The notes beneath the pieces are model-generated. The model did not search any database. It had not been told where the DNA came from and saw nothing but the letters and a program-made list of their open reading frames with translations. 56,340 nt of DNA from an uncultured Oscillospiraceae bacterium (lineage in GTDB: Bacteria; Bacillota; Clostridia; Oscillospirales; Oscillospiraceae). Both the position numbers and the translations under genes were made by a program. Shown here piece after piece: positions 1-8,187 of this stretch. The stretch covers positions 1 through 56,340 of the forward strand of contig CATLHC010000005.1 of the NCBI GenBank assembly GCA_949948775.1, in the 5' to 3' direction. The number at the start of each line of letters is the position of its first letter. Position 1 is the stretch's first letter.

Positions 1-767
1 ATGGAGGCCAGCAGGAAGCCCAGGCTCCGCTTCACCGGCGCGGGGAGGGTTTCGCGGCCGCTGCCGTCGTCGCGGGCCAGATTCCATTCAGGATGCTTTT
101 TCTCCAGCGCCCGGTTCTCCTCCGCCAGCCTGGGCTCCCGGATGGTGAACAGCAGCACCGCCACCGCCGCCACCATAATCAGGGACACGATGAGAAACAG
201 CGGCTGGTAGTCCACGTGGCCCGCACTTCCGGTTTTGGAGGCGGGGTACAGAATTGCGCTCACCCCCAGGTAGAGCACGCCGCCCACCGCCCCCATCAGG
301 TTGATGATGGCGTTGGCCTTGGAGCGCAGGGGCTTGGGGGTGACGTCGGGCATGAGGGCCACGGCGGGGGAGCGGTAGGTGCCCATGGCGATGAGCAGCA
401 GGCCCAGCACAATGACAAAGCTCACCAGCTTGAAGGGGGCCGCCTGGGCGGCATAGCTGTTGTCCAGCGCGGGGAGCAGGTTCATCAGCACCACCGCCCC
501 GGCGGTGCCCGCCAGGATGAAGGGGGTGCGCCGCCCCAGCTTCCCCGGCCTGCACCTGTCGGACAGGCCGCCGAACAGGGGCAGCAGGAACAGGGCCAGC
601 ACGTTGTCCGCCGCCATGATCATCCCGGTGAGGGACTCGTCCAGGGCAAAGGTGCGCCGGAGGATGAGGGGAATCAGGTTGTCATACATCTGCCAGAAGG
701 AACAGATGGACAGGAAGGCCAGCCCCACTAAAATCGTGCGTTTGTTGTTCAGCTTCAGTTCGTTCAT
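1..767 (-). CDS. MFS transporter, SLC45/sugar-cation symporter-like (3' end cut by window)
   Basis: This is the first 255 residues of a major facilitator protein; the rest lies beyond the window edge. The start ATG at 767 follows AAGGA and opens with MNELKLNNKRTILVGLAFLS. Alternating hydrophobic segments give about six membrane helices in the visible part. Between helices 2 and 3 is a loop with GGLSDRCRPGKLGRRTPFIL-like sequence, the classical MFS loop-2/3 signature (G-x-x-S-D-R...G-R-R). The family moves sugars or other small solutes with cations; the substrate cannot be read from sequence. It lies 75 nt downstream of a NagD-type HAD phosphatase on the same strand and is probably co-transcribed with it, which would fit uptake or export of a phosphorylated or sugar-like metabolite, but that is inference. 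Confidence 0.85.
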   Translation of the reverse strand, partial: MNELKLNNKRTILVGLAFLSICSFWQMYDNLIPLILRRTFALDESLTGMIMAADNVLALFLLPLFGGLSDRCRPGKLGRRTPFILAGTAGAVVLMNLLPALDNSYAAQAAPFKLVSFVIVLGLLLIAMGTYRSPAVALMPDVTPKPLRSKANAIINLMGAVGGVLYLGVSAILYPASKTGSAGHVDYQPLFLIVSLIMVAAVAVLLFTIREPRLAEENRALEKKHPEWNLARDDGSGRETLPAPVKRSLGFLLAS

Positions 768-842
768 TCCTTCACGCTCTTTCCCGGGGCATCCCCCGCT
801 TTTTGGAGCAAATCCCAACCGGCTCAGTCCGGGGCCTGTTTC

Positions 843-1643
843 CTACTCCTCCCCCGCCCAGGCCCGGTGGAGGGCGGCGATGTCCTCAAACACCCAGGTG
901 GGGCACGCCCCGCCCCCCTCTAAATCCGCCCGCGTCCCCTCGCCGGACAGGACAAAGGCGGTGTCGATGCCGGCGTTCACCCCGGCGGCGATGTCGGTGT
1001 ACAGCCGGTCTCCCACCATCACCGTGCGCTCCGGCGGGACCCCCGCCCGCTCCATGGCCAGTTTCGCCATGGCGGGCCGGGGCTTGCCGAGCACCCTCGG
1101 CCTGCGCCCGGTGGCCCGGAACAGCATCTCGCACACGCTGCCGCAGTCGGGCACCGAGCCGTACCAGGTGGGGCACACCCAGTCCGGGTTGGCGGCGACG
1201 AAGTCCACCCCCCGGTTCAGCAGGATGCACGCGTCCTCCAGCTTCTGAAAGGTCAGCTCGGTGTCAAAGCCGATGACCAGGCAGTCCACGCCTTCCTCCC
1301 GGCGATCGGTGACGGGGATGCCCGCCCCGCGCAGCTGGCCTTTGAAGCTCTTTGTGCCAAAGACGTAGCACAACCTGTAGGGCGGGCGGGACAGCAGGTC
1401 GGCGATGAGCGCGTCCACCGAGGTGACGAACTCCTCCCGCGCGGCGCGGATGCCCATCCCAGCCAGCTTATCAATATAGTCCTGCCCCGATTTGGAGGAG
1501 TTATTGGTGAGGAAACGGTATTTGCATCCCCTGACCTTGACGGCCTCTAAAAACGGGATGGTCCAGGGAAACAGGTCCCGGTCCAAATAAATCGTGCCGT
1601 CCATGTCCAGCAAAAACAGTTCCTTATCTCCCAGGCACGGCAT
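843..1643 (-). CDS. HAD-superfamily hydrolase, subfamily IIA (NagD/p-nitrophenylphosphatase-like)
   Basis: A 266-residue cytosolic phosphatase. The nucleophile motif DMDGT lies at residues 13-17, the second motif (LTNNSS) near residue 46, and the acidic motif MVGDRLYTDI starts at residue 209. Length and the capping region between motifs 2 and 3 fit HAD subfamily IIA, which dephosphorylates small phosphoesters such as sugar phosphates, glycerol phosphate or nucleotides. The start ATG at 1643 has AGAAGGG just upstream. A sigma-A-like promoter lies about 70 nt upstream. The next gene on the strand is an MFS transporter. The exact substrate is unknown. Confidence 0.9.
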   Translation of the reverse strand: MPCLGDKELFLLDMDGTIYLDRDLFPWTIPFLEAVKVRGCKYRFLTNNSSKSGQDYIDKLAGMGIRAAREEFVTSVDALIADLLSRPPYRLCYVFGTKSFKGQLRGAGIPVTDRREEGVDCLVIGFDTELTFQKLEDACILLNRGVDFVAANPDWVCPTWYGSVPDCGSVCEMLFRATGRRPRVLGKPRPAMAKLAMERAGVPPERTVMVGDRLYTDIAAGVNAGIDTAFVLSGEGTRADLEGGGACPTWVFEDIAALHRAWAGEE

Positions 1644-1711
1644 CCCTTCTCACCCCTCTGCCTTCGGCCCAGCATGGGAAAAATTATCTCTATGCATGAT
1701 ATTTGAAACTT

Positions 1712-1740
1712 ATTTTAGCATACATATTTTTCCCTGTCCA
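1712..1740 (-). promoter_or_regulatory. Sigma-A-type promoter for the HAD hydrolase/MFS pair
   Basis: On the minus strand, a -35 TGGACA (1740-1735) and a -10 TAAAAT (1717-1712) are separated by exactly 17 nt. Each hexamer matches five of six consensus bases. They lie about 70 nt upstream of the start at 1643. Confidence 0.55.
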
Positions 1741-1849
1741 TCCATTCCGTGAAATTTGGCCAAAACTTAAGTTCCGCATATGTCCCGACCGAGAAATTGA
1801 CACTGCCCCGGCCATCTCAAGGGGGACTCCCACCATGCCCGCAGCACAG

Positions 1850-1884
1850 ACGGCGCCCCTCCGGCTGTGCCGGCGGGGCGCCGT
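1850..1884 (-). terminator. GC-rich hairpin behind ribU
   Basis: ACGGCGCCCC (1850-1859) pairs perfectly with GGGGCGCCGT (1875-1884), with an inner CCGG/CCGG stem. It starts 18 nt beyond the ribU stop. No clear U tract follows on either strand, so it may be a weak terminator or an RNA-stabilising end. Confidence 0.5.
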
Positions 1885-1901
1885 CCCACGCGCAAAATAC
1901 C

Positions 1902-2624
1902 TTACCGCATGCGCAGCAGCCGCTCAATATGCTTATAGAGGAAAAACGTAATCACCGAGACCACCACGCCCTTCAGCAGATTAAACGGCACCACGGCAAA
2001 CAAAACCAGGGTGGTCACGTCAACGATGGCCCCATTGACGGCAGTGCCCATGGCCACGATCTCCTCCAGTGGACTGCCGAACAACACGGAGAAGGCGGGG
2101 ATCAGGTAGACGGCGTTGAACAGGCTGCCGAATACCGTCATGACGGCGGTGCCCACGCCCATGCCAACGATGGCGCCCATCTTGGTCTTCTTGGCAAAGT
2201 AGACCACCGAGGCGGGCAGGATGAAGGAACAGCCCACCACAAAATTGGCCAGGTCACCCACAAAAGCGGTGGTGGTCCCCTTAAGGAGCAGCTTCAGCAC
2301 CACCTTCACGAACTCGCACACCACCCCGGCCACCGGCCCCAGGGAGAAGGAGCAAATCAGCACCGGCACCTCGCTGAAGTCGATCTCATAGAAAGCCGGA
2401 GCGAAGGGCAGCGGAAACTCCAAATACATAAGTACCGCGGCGATGGCGGCAAAAATGCCCACATAGGCCGCCCGACGGGCGGGAGACTGCTTTTCCGGCT
2501 TCAGCCACAGCCGCTCCAACAGCACCGCCGCCACAAAAATCCCCACAAACACCAGCAGGCAGGCCAGCAGGAACATCACGTTGTCCTGTACCGCCGTCCA
2601 CAGCTTCTCCAATCCTTCCAACAT
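1902..2624 (-). CDS. ribU: ECF transporter S component, riboflavin type (RibU-like)
   Basis: A 240-residue integral membrane protein with about six membrane helices. After an N-terminal helix the pattern AAYVGIFAAIAAVLMYLEFP and the later PVLICSFSLGPVAGVVCEFVK stretch are typical of RibU, the substrate-binding S component that works with the shared EcfA/A'/T module (not in this window) to import riboflavin. The assignment is strongly supported by the FMN riboswitch in its 5' leader. The start ATG at 2624 has GAGGAGG about 7 nt upstream. The N-terminal extension of about 45 residues before the first RibU-like helix is longer than in the classic roughly 190-residue proteins. Confidence 0.9.
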   Translation of the reverse strand: MLEGLEKLWTAVQDNVMFLLACLLVFVGIFVAAVLLERLWLKPEKQSPARRAAYVGIFAAIAAVLMYLEFPLPFAPAFYEIDFSEVPVLICSFSLGPVAGVVCEFVKVVLKLLLKGTTTAFVGDLANFVVGCSFILPASVVYFAKKTKMGAIVGMGVGTAVMTVFGSLFNAVYLIPAFSVLFGSPLEEIVAMGTAVNGAIVDVTTLVLFAVVPFNLLKGVVVSVITFFLYKHIERLLRMR

Positions 2625-2651
2625 AAAAAATCCTCCTCAAATAGTCTGAAA

Positions 2652-2676
2652 CGCCCGAAAGACTGTCTTCCAGGCG
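2652..2676 (-). promoter_or_regulatory. Expression-platform hairpin of the FMN riboswitch
   Basis: On the minus strand CGCCTGGAAGAC pairs over twelve positions (two G-U) with GTCTTTCGGGCG and is followed by TTTC. It sits between the aptamer and the ribU ribosome binding site, so it is the likely switching hairpin. Whether it works as a terminator or through translation is not decided by the sequence, because the U tract is short. Confidence 0.5.
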
Positions 2677-2704
2677 CAACACTACTACCACAGGAGGGTT
2701 ACGC

Positions 2705-2814
2705 GTCTTCTTCCATCCGGACTGTACCGTTGGTCCCGGAATCGCACCGGGTCAGCCGCCTGCGCGGGTCGCGGACTATACCGCCAGTGGGGAATCTCAC
2801 CCCGCCCTGAAGAC
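2705..2814 (-). ncRNA. FMN riboswitch (RFN element)
   Basis: Read on the minus strand, the element is closed by GTCTTC/GAAGAC and contains the conserved RFN blocks in order: GGGCGGGGTGAGATTCCC, ACTGGCGGTATAGTCCGCG, a GACCCGC arm, CGGTGCGATTCCGGGACC and ACGGTACAGTCCGGATG. These are the hallmark bases of the six-helix FMN aptamer. When FMN is bound it normally lowers expression of riboflavin synthesis or uptake genes; here the controlled gene is ribU. Confidence 0.97.
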
Positions 2815-2838
2815 ATTCATTCATTTGTTCCGCGTTTC

Positions 2839-2867
2839 ATTATATGCCATACAGGCAGAGAATGCAA
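2839..2867 (-). promoter_or_regulatory. Promoter of the FMN riboswitch/ribU transcript
   Basis: A perfect -10 TATAAT (2844-2839, minus strand) with a weak -35 TTGCAT (2867-2862) at 17-nt spacing. It is 25 nt upstream of the aptamer and diverges from the promoter of the SLOG gene. Confidence 0.6.
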
Positions 2868-2922
2868 GTCCTCTTTTGTCGAATACTGTCGAGCAGTTTT
2901 TGAACGAATGTTTTATTTTCCC

Positions 2923-2951
2923 TTGACGTTTTGCCAAAGGTATAGTACTAT
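2923..2951 (+). promoter_or_regulatory. Promoter of the SLOG-domain gene
   Basis: A -35 TTGACG (2923-2928) and a -10 TACTAT (2946-2951) are spaced by 17 nt. Its position rules out the TTG at 2951 as start codon and supports the ATG at 2981. Confidence 0.55.
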
Positions 2952-2980
2952 TGTATCAATCTGTGACTGGAGGGAGCGCC

Positions 2981-3520
2981 ATGGTTCTGGAAGAAAGCCG
3001 CACCTGCTGTTTCACCGGCCACCGGCCGGACAAGCTGCCCTGGGGGGATGACGAGAGCGATCCCCGCTGCGTCGCACTGAAGCGCAGCCTGGACCGGGAG
3101 CTGGAGCAGCTGTACCGGCGGGGCTTCCGGCACTTCATCTCCGGCATGGCCATGGGCTGCGACCTGTATTTTGCCGAGGCGGCATTGGCCTTGCGGGAGC
3201 GGCGCCCGGATCTGACGGTGGAGGGAGCGGTTCCCTGTCCCACCCAAGCGGACCACTGGCCGGAAGAATTGCGCCGCCGCTGGCGGGACATTCTGGACCG
3301 CTGCGACCTGGAGACGGTGGTGCAGCGCAATTACGACCGCTGGTGCATGCACCGCCGGGACCGGTACATGGTGGACCGCTCCTCCGCCGTGCTGGCCGTG
3401 TTTGACGGCACCCCGGGAGGCACTCAATACACTCTGAATTACGCCATGGACAAAAAGCGGGAGCTTCTGCTGCTGGACCCCGCCCGGCCGGAGGCGGACG
3501 CCGTCCACTTCATCATATGA
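2981..3520 (+). CDS. SLOG-fold protein, YpsA/DUF1273-like
   Basis: A 179-residue soluble protein. The Rossmann-like start CCFTGHRPDKLPW (residues 9-21) and SGMAMGCDLYFAE (54-66) are the signatures of the YpsA/DUF1273 group of the SLOG superfamily, whose members are predicted to bind nucleotide-derived ligands. A third conserved patch, FDGTPGGTQYT, lies near residue 139. The chosen ATG at 2981 has GGAGGGAG four nt upstream; an upstream in-frame TTG at 2951 overlaps the promoter. Monocistronic, closed by a hairpin directly after the stop. The ligand and role are unknown; family members in Firmicutes have been connected with cell division and DNA-related functions, but nothing here shows this. 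Confidence 0.85.
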   Translation: MVLEESRTCCFTGHRPDKLPWGDDESDPRCVALKRSLDRELEQLYRRGFRHFISGMAMGCDLYFAEAALALRERRPDLTVEGAVPCPTQADHWPEELRRRWRDILDRCDLETVVQRNYDRWCMHRRDRYMVDRSSAVLAVFDGTPGGTQYTLNYAMDKKRELLLLDPARPEADAVHFII

Positions 3521-3547
3521 AACGCCCCGCCGTGCAGGCGGGGCGTT
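3521..3547. terminator. Bidirectional terminator between convergent genes
   Basis: AACGCCCCGCC (3521-3531) and GGCGGGGCGTT (3537-3547) form an 11-bp stem with a 5-nt loop, directly between the stop codons of the plus-strand SLOG gene and the minus-strand 59-residue gene. The T tracts are short. Confidence 0.75.
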
Positions 3548-3550
3548 CTC

Positions 3551-3730
3551 TCACATCTTCAGCGAGCCGTTGAAATGCTCCACAACCTCGCCCACGGCCT
3601 TGATGGCCCTGCCCGCCGCCTTTTGGGCGGAGTGCTTTTTCTTTTTGGGCATCATCATCAGGCCGATGGCCGCGCCCGCCGCCATGGTGGCCCCGGCGAT
3701 GGGCAGCATGGACTTCTTTTCCAGCTTCAT
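3551..3730 (-). CDS. Small 59-residue protein with one hydrophobic segment (unknown)
   Basis: I do not recognise a named family. The frame opens with MKLEKKSMLPIAG after AAGGAG at good spacing, has one Ala/Gly/Met-rich hydrophobic segment (residues 9-27) followed by a basic PKKKKHS cluster, then an amphipathic stretch AAGRAIKAVGEVVEHFNG, and stops at 3551. The plan (short N-terminus, single helix, positive anchor, cytosolic amphipathic tail) resembles small YtxH-like envelope proteins of Firmicutes. It lies 69 nt downstream of exodeoxyribonuclease III on the same strand, so it may be the last gene of that operon. Confidence 0.7.
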   Translation of the reverse strand: MKLEKKSMLPIAGATMAAGAAIGLMMMPKKKKHSAQKAAGRAIKAVGEVVEHFNGSLKM

Positions 3731-3799
3731 GTGTCATCACTCCTTCGCAGGGTCAGTTTGCCCGTTTTCCCGCGAAAAAGTGACGTACTCAACTGGAAA

Positions 3800-4552
3800 C
3801 TATTTCAAAATCAGCGACACCGGACAGTGGTCGCTGCCCTGCACCTCCGGATGGATGGCGGCCTCCGTCACCCGCTCTCCCAGACGATCGGAGACAATGA
3901 AGTAGTCGATGCGCCATCCCGCGTTCTTCTCCCTGGCTTTGAAGCGGTAGCTCCACCAGGAATAGGCCCCCGTCTCCTCCGGGTGCAGCAGGCGGAAGGT
4001 GTCGGTGAAGCCCGAGCTGAGCAGCCGGGTCATGGCCCCGCGCTCCTGGTCGGAGAAGCCAGCATTGCCCCGGTTGGTCTTGGGATTTTTCAAATCGATC
4101 TCCTCATGCGCTACATTTAGGTCTCCGCAGTAGACCACAGGTTTGGTTTTGTCCAAGCTCTTGAGATAGTCCAGCAGGTCGTCCTCCCATTCCATGCGGT
4201 AGCCGATGCGGGCCAGCTCGTTCTGGGCGTTGGGGGTATAGCAGTTCACCAGCCAGAACTCAGGGTATTCCAGGGTGATAAGCCGTCCCTCGTGGTCGTG
4301 CTTGTCCAGGTCCATGCCGTAGGAAACGGAAACCGGCTCCTGCCGGGCGAAAACGGCTGTACCGGAGTAGCCCTTTTTCTCCGCCGAGTTCCAGAACTCG
4401 TGGTAGCCGGGCAGCTCCACCTCCGCCTGACCCCGCTCCATCTTGGTCTCTTGCAGGCAGATCAAATCGGCGTCCAGCGCCAATACAGACTCCACAAAGT
4501 TCTTTTTCAGACAGGCCCGCAGGCCGTTCACGTTCCAGGATACGAATTTCAT
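3800..4552 (-). CDS. xth: Exodeoxyribonuclease III (AP endonuclease, ExoIII family)
   Basis: A 250-residue enzyme of the endonuclease/exonuclease/phosphatase fold that cuts DNA at abasic sites and removes 3' blocks in base excision repair. It begins MKFVSWNVNGLRA; the metal ligand Glu is in CLQETKM (E35), the Asp/Asn pair is in CGDLNVAHEEID, and the catalytic end motif SDHCPV is at residues 240-245. All catalytic residues are present and the length is normal. The start ATG at 4552 overlaps the upstream glycosyltransferase stop (ATGA), so translation is coupled. B. subtilis calls the orthologue exoA. Confidence 0.95.
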   Translation of the reverse strand: MKFVSWNVNGLRACLKKNFVESVLALDADLICLQETKMERGQAEVELPGYHEFWNSAEKKGYSGTAVFARQEPVSVSYGMDLDKHDHEGRLITLEYPEFWLVNCYTPNAQNELARIGYRMEWEDDLLDYLKSLDKTKPVVYCGDLNVAHEEIDLKNPKTNRGNAGFSDQERGAMTRLLSSGFTDTFRLLHPEETGAYSWWSYRFKAREKNAGWRIDYFIVSDRLGERVTEAAIHPEVQGSDHCPVSLILK

Positions 4553-5907
4553 GCCATTTCCCCCTTTGTACACTTCCAGATCTGTCCGACCAGCACATAC
4601 ATCGCAAAAATCAGCGCCGCCAGCATGGCCAACGCCTCCACCCCCATGACGAAGGTGTACTCGCCCAGCCGCAAAACAAAATTATATTCCAGCCGCAGAT
4701 AGACGCAGTAGCTGGCCAGGGACGCTCCCGCCGCCAGCACCGCCGCCGGAACGCGGCGCACATTGGCACAGGCCCAACACAGCGTGAACACATCGGCCAA
4801 GAAAAAGTACCGCTCGTGCATGTGGGGCAGGAGGAACGGCACGCCGACACACAAAACCACCGCCATGGTCATAGCGGCGTCCCGGTCCAACCGGTCCCGG
4901 AGCCGGAACCCCAGCGCCAGCAGGATCAGCGCCAACACCCCCGCTGCGATAATGCCCAGCCTGGCCGCCAGGTTTTCATCCAGCGCAATGCCGTAGGGAA
5001 TAAACTGGTATACCGACGGGGCGTTCAGCACCAGCCGGGGGTATTCCCCCATTTGATTGAAGTAGACGCCCAAAATATCGCTCAAAGGCTTACCCATCAG
5101 CAGCGCAGGGACGATAGTGGCAAAATAGGTCAGCGGAAACACCCACAGCTCTCGAAATTTTACCCTGCCGGCCAGCCACAGCACCCCCCACAGCGGCAGA
5201 ATAAATACCGCCTGGAGCTTAAACGCGAAAGCCACCGCGATCAAGGCCACCGAGGTTTTGTTTTTCCCCTCCAGCACCAGAGCGGCGGCGTGTATACACA
5301 GCGCGCCGTAAATGGCGTCGCACTGGGCCCACAAGGCCCCGTTGAGCACCACTGTGGGCAGCAGAAGCGCCGTCCCAAAGGCAATCAGGGGAGCTCTGCT
5401 CCCCTGCCGTTCCCTGGTCAGGGAACGCACCAGCCGCAGACAACCCCAGGCCAGCGCCACGTCCCACAGGATGGAAAGCAGCTTGATGAGGTACAGGTCG
5501 GGCACGTTGAAATAGGAGATGGCGGCCATAAAATAGAGGTAAGGCACGTTGTAGTCCCCCACGCTGCCCGCCATGGCGGAAAAGCCGCCGTTGATTTTAA
5601 AATATTCGTACCAATGGCTCAGGAAGGTGTTGTAATCCCCACTGGCATAGTCCAAACACAGCACCCGGACCAGCATCGCCGCTCCAATAGGCGCCAGCAT
5701 AATCATCACAGCCCTCTCACTGCGCGTCTCCAGCCAGACCAGGACCGCGGCCAGCGCCGCCATAGCCAGCAGGGCCAACACAATAAACGCGCAGTCGTCC
5801 CCTCCGGCCCGCTCCAGGCCGAAGCAGGACGCCACCGTCCCCGCCAGCAGCACCCCGCCCAGCGCAGCGCACAGGGGCGGCAGGCGTTTTGTCCAAAGCT
5901 TATCCAT
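4549..5907 (-). CDS. Membrane glycosyltransferase, GT-C fold (GT87/DUF2029-like)
   Basis: A 452-residue protein with about ten to twelve membrane helices. The first outer loop carries DYASGDYNTFLSHWYEYFK with acidic residues in the place of the GT-C catalytic Asp; ALWAQCDAIYG and the late HMHERYFFLAD motif are typical of GT87/mannosyltransferase-like proteins that use polyprenyl-phosphate sugars. The acceptor is unknown; cell-wall polymers or lipids are possible. The start ATG at 5907 follows GGAGG; longer upstream in-frame starts lack a ribosome binding site and a sensible N-terminus. Overlaps the start of exodeoxyribonuclease III by 4 nt. Confidence 0.8.
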   Translation of the reverse strand: MDKLWTKRLPPLCAALGGVLLAGTVASCFGLERAGGDDCAFIVLALLAMAALAAVLVWLETRSERAVMIMLAPIGAAMLVRVLCLDYASGDYNTFLSHWYEYFKINGGFSAMAGSVGDYNVPYLYFMAAISYFNVPDLYLIKLLSILWDVALAWGCLRLVRSLTRERQGSRAPLIAFGTALLLPTVVLNGALWAQCDAIYGALCIHAAALVLEGKNKTSVALIAVAFAFKLQAVFILPLWGVLWLAGRVKFRELWVFPLTYFATIVPALLMGKPLSDILGVYFNQMGEYPRLVLNAPSVYQFIPYGIALDENLAARLGIIAAGVLALILLALGFRLRDRLDRDAAMTMAVVLCVGVPFLLPHMHERYFFLADVFTLCWACANVRRVPAAVLAAGASLASYCVYLRLEYNFVLRLGEYTFVMGVEALAMLAALIFAMYVLVGQIWKCTKGEMA

Positions 5908-6052
5908 AAAAACCTCCGGCTGCCATTTTGTCCTAATCCACAGCCGCTTGTTATCATACCACAGCCTTCCGCATTTTTCCACCCTTGATTCCTATTCCAG
6001 CGTTTATGCCAAAAAACGCCAGCAAACCCCGGCGATATTCTCCTGTCAGCGG

Positions 6053-6081
6053 TTGACATTTTCTCTTTTTGGCTTTATTCT
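6053..6081 (+). promoter_or_regulatory. asnB promoter
   Basis: A consensus -35 TTGACA (6053-6058), 17-nt spacer, and -10 TATTCT (6076-6081), 50 nt upstream of the asnB start. Confidence 0.6.
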
Positions 6082-6131
6082 AAAGTGAAAACTTTTTTGC
6101 GAACACATCCGACGAACTGGAGGATTTCAAT

Positions 6132-7994
6132 ATGTGCGGTTTTACCGGCTTCGTCTCCCGCTCCGCCGCCCCCGACGAAAACGTCCTGCGGGCTATGGGG
6201 GACACCATCCGTCACCGGGGTCCCGACGGCGAGGGCCACTTTGTGGACCAGCACTGCGCCATCGCCCACCGGCGGCTGTCCATCATTGACCTGACCACGG
6301 GCGACCAGCCCATGTACAGCCCCGATGGGCGGTATGTGATTGCCTATAACGGCGAGGTATACAACTTCAAAATTCTGCGCGAGCAGCTGGCCGCCGCCGG
6401 CCACAGCTTTCAGACCACCTGTGACACCGAGGTGGTGCTCCACGGCTATATGGAGTGGGGCCCGGAAGTGCTGAAAAAGCTGCGGGGCATGTTCGCCTTC
6501 GTCATCTGGGACAGGGAAAAGCAGGAGCTGTTCGGCGCCCGGGACCCCTTCGGCATTAAGCCCTTTTATTACGCCGTCATGGGCGGCCTGTTCTTCTTCG
6601 GCTCCGAGTGCAAGAGCTTTCTTCCCCACCCCGGTTTCAAAAAGGAGCTGAACCCGGCGGCGCTGAAGCTCTACCTCACCTTCCAGTATTCCGCCCTCAA
6701 CGAGTCTTTCTTCAAGGGCGTATACCGTCTGCTCCCCGGCCACTACCTTCTCCACCGGGATGGGCACACCGAGTTTGCCTCTTACAATTCCTTCTCTTTC
6801 GACCCGCAGCCCATGCCGCTGGAAAAGCGGGCGGAGCAGATCCGGGAAGTTGTCACCGAGTCGGTGGAGGCCCACCAGATCAGCGACGTAGAGGTGGGAG
6901 CTTTCCTGTCCGGCGGCATTGACTCCAGCGTCATCACCGCCCTGTCCCGGCCGGACAAGACCTACTCCGTGGGCTTCGACAACAAGGATTTTGACGAGAC
7001 TGGCGAGGCCAAGGCGCTGTGTGAGGAGCTGGGACTGAAAAACATCTCCAAGACCATCTCCGCCGAGGAATTTTTTGACGCCCTGCCCTCCATCCAGTAC
7101 TACGCCGACGAGCCAAACGCCAATCTGTCCACGGTGCCGCTGTATTTCCTCTCAAAATTGGCAGCCCAGGACGTAAAGGTGGTGCTGTCCGGCGAGGGGG
7201 CGGACGAGCTGTTCGGCGGCTATATCACCTATCATACCACCAAGCCCTACCGCATTTACCGCAAAACTCCCCTGGCACTGCGCAAAGCGGTGGCAAAGTG
7301 GGCGGCAAAGCGTCCTCCCTTTCACGGCCAGGGCTTTCTCACCAAGGCGGCCAAGGGCATCGACCAGACCTTCGTAGGTCAGGCATTCATTTTCGACAAC
7401 GATGAGGCCGAGCGGGTGCTCACTCCCGCCTACCGCTCCGAGCTGACCTGGCACGACGTCACCGAGCCCTATTTTGAAGCGGTGGAGGGCGCCGACGACT
7501 TGACCAAGATGCAGTATCTGGACCTCCACCTCTGGCAGCCTCTGGACATTCTGCGCAAAGCCGACCGCATGACCATGGCCAGCTCTCTAGAGCTGCGGGT
7601 ACCTTATCTGGACCGGGAGGTGTGGGCGGTCGCCCGAGCCATCCCCAGCAGCCAGAAGATGCGGGGCAAGACCATGACCAAGTGGCCCCTGCGCATGGCC
7701 GCCGTCCCCCTGCTTCCCGACGACTGGGTGCACCGGGACAAGAAGGGCTTCCCCGTCCCCTTCATCGCCTGGCTGCGCCAGGACAAGTATTACAACTGGG
7801 CAAAGGACCTTATCACACAAGACTATGCGGCCGAGTTTTTCGACCAGAAGTATCTGCTGGAACTGCTGGAACAGCATCGCTCCGGCAAAGCTAAAACCCA
7901 CCGCAAGCTGTACACGGTGCTGTCCTTCCTGATCTGGTACCAGGTCTACTTCCCCGAACGCTGCGGCGCACAGCCCTTTACCCCCAGCAAATGA
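6132..7994 (+). CDS. asnB: Asparagine synthetase B, glutamine-hydrolysing
   Basis: A 620-residue cytosolic enzyme that makes asparagine from aspartate, ATP and glutamine. The N-terminal class II glutaminase starts with the processed nucleophile Cys2 (MCGFTGF); RHRGPDGEG and the AYNGEVYNF patch follow. The C-terminal synthetase half carries the PP-loop LSGGIDSS near residue 260 and the SGEGADELFGGY motif near 353. Both active sites are intact and the length is that of the long bacterial AsnB type. The start follows GGAGGATTTCAAT. Monocistronic with its own promoter and a strong terminator. Some members of this family amidate cell-wall precursors, so a role outside asparagine supply cannot be excluded. 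Confidence 0.95.
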   Translation: MCGFTGFVSRSAAPDENVLRAMGDTIRHRGPDGEGHFVDQHCAIAHRRLSIIDLTTGDQPMYSPDGRYVIAYNGEVYNFKILREQLAAAGHSFQTTCDTEVVLHGYMEWGPEVLKKLRGMFAFVIWDREKQELFGARDPFGIKPFYYAVMGGLFFFGSECKSFLPHPGFKKELNPAALKLYLTFQYSALNESFFKGVYRLLPGHYLLHRDGHTEFASYNSFSFDPQPMPLEKRAEQIREVVTESVEAHQISDVEVGAFLSGGIDSSVITALSRPDKTYSVGFDNKDFDETGEAKALCEELGLKNISKTISAEEFFDALPSIQYYADEPNANLSTVPLYFLSKLAAQDVKVVLSGEGADELFGGYITYHTTKPYRIYRKTPLALRKAVAKWAAKRPPFHGQGFLTKAAKGIDQTFVGQAFIFDNDEAERVLTPAYRSELTWHDVTEPYFEAVEGADDLTKMQYLDLHLWQPLDILRKADRMTMASSLELRVPYLDREVWAVARAIPSSQKMRGKTMTKWPLRMAAVPLLPDDWVHRDKKGFPVPFIAWLRQDKYYNWAKDLITQDYAAEFFDQKYLLELLEQHRSGKAKTHRKLYTVLSFLIWYQVYFPERCGAQPFTPSK

Positions 7995-7995
7995 C

Positions 7996-8032
7996 AAACG
8001 GACCGTTGTGAATTTCACAGCGGTCCGTTTTT
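7996..8032 (+). terminator. asnB terminator
   Basis: AAACGGACCG (7996-8005) pairs with CGGTCCGTTT (8021-8030), continued by TGTGAA/TTCACA inside, and followed by a T run. It begins 2 nt after the stop codon. Confidence 0.9.
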
Positions 8033-8065
8033 GTCGAATTGCGGCAAAACCGTCTAAATATACTA

Positions 8066-8094
8066 TTGAAAAAAGCCTATCAGTTCTATATAAT
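8066..8094 (+). promoter_or_regulatory. Promoter of the activase operon
   Basis: A -35 TTGAAA (8066-8071), 17-nt spacer and perfect -10 TATAAT (8089-8094), about 93 nt upstream of the start at 8188. The leader in between shows no recognisable riboswitch. Confidence 0.65.
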
Positions 8095-8187
8095 ATCTAG
8101 CTGAACCGCTGTAAATATTTCAAGACCGCCTCCCGCCCCCACGGCACGGAGCTTTCCGGTCCTTGATGATTGTTAATGGAGGACACT

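Noticed and set aside
2951..2980. TTG at 2951 as start of the SLOG protein
   Set aside because: It overlaps the -10 element; ATG 2981 has GGAGGGAG at useful distance.
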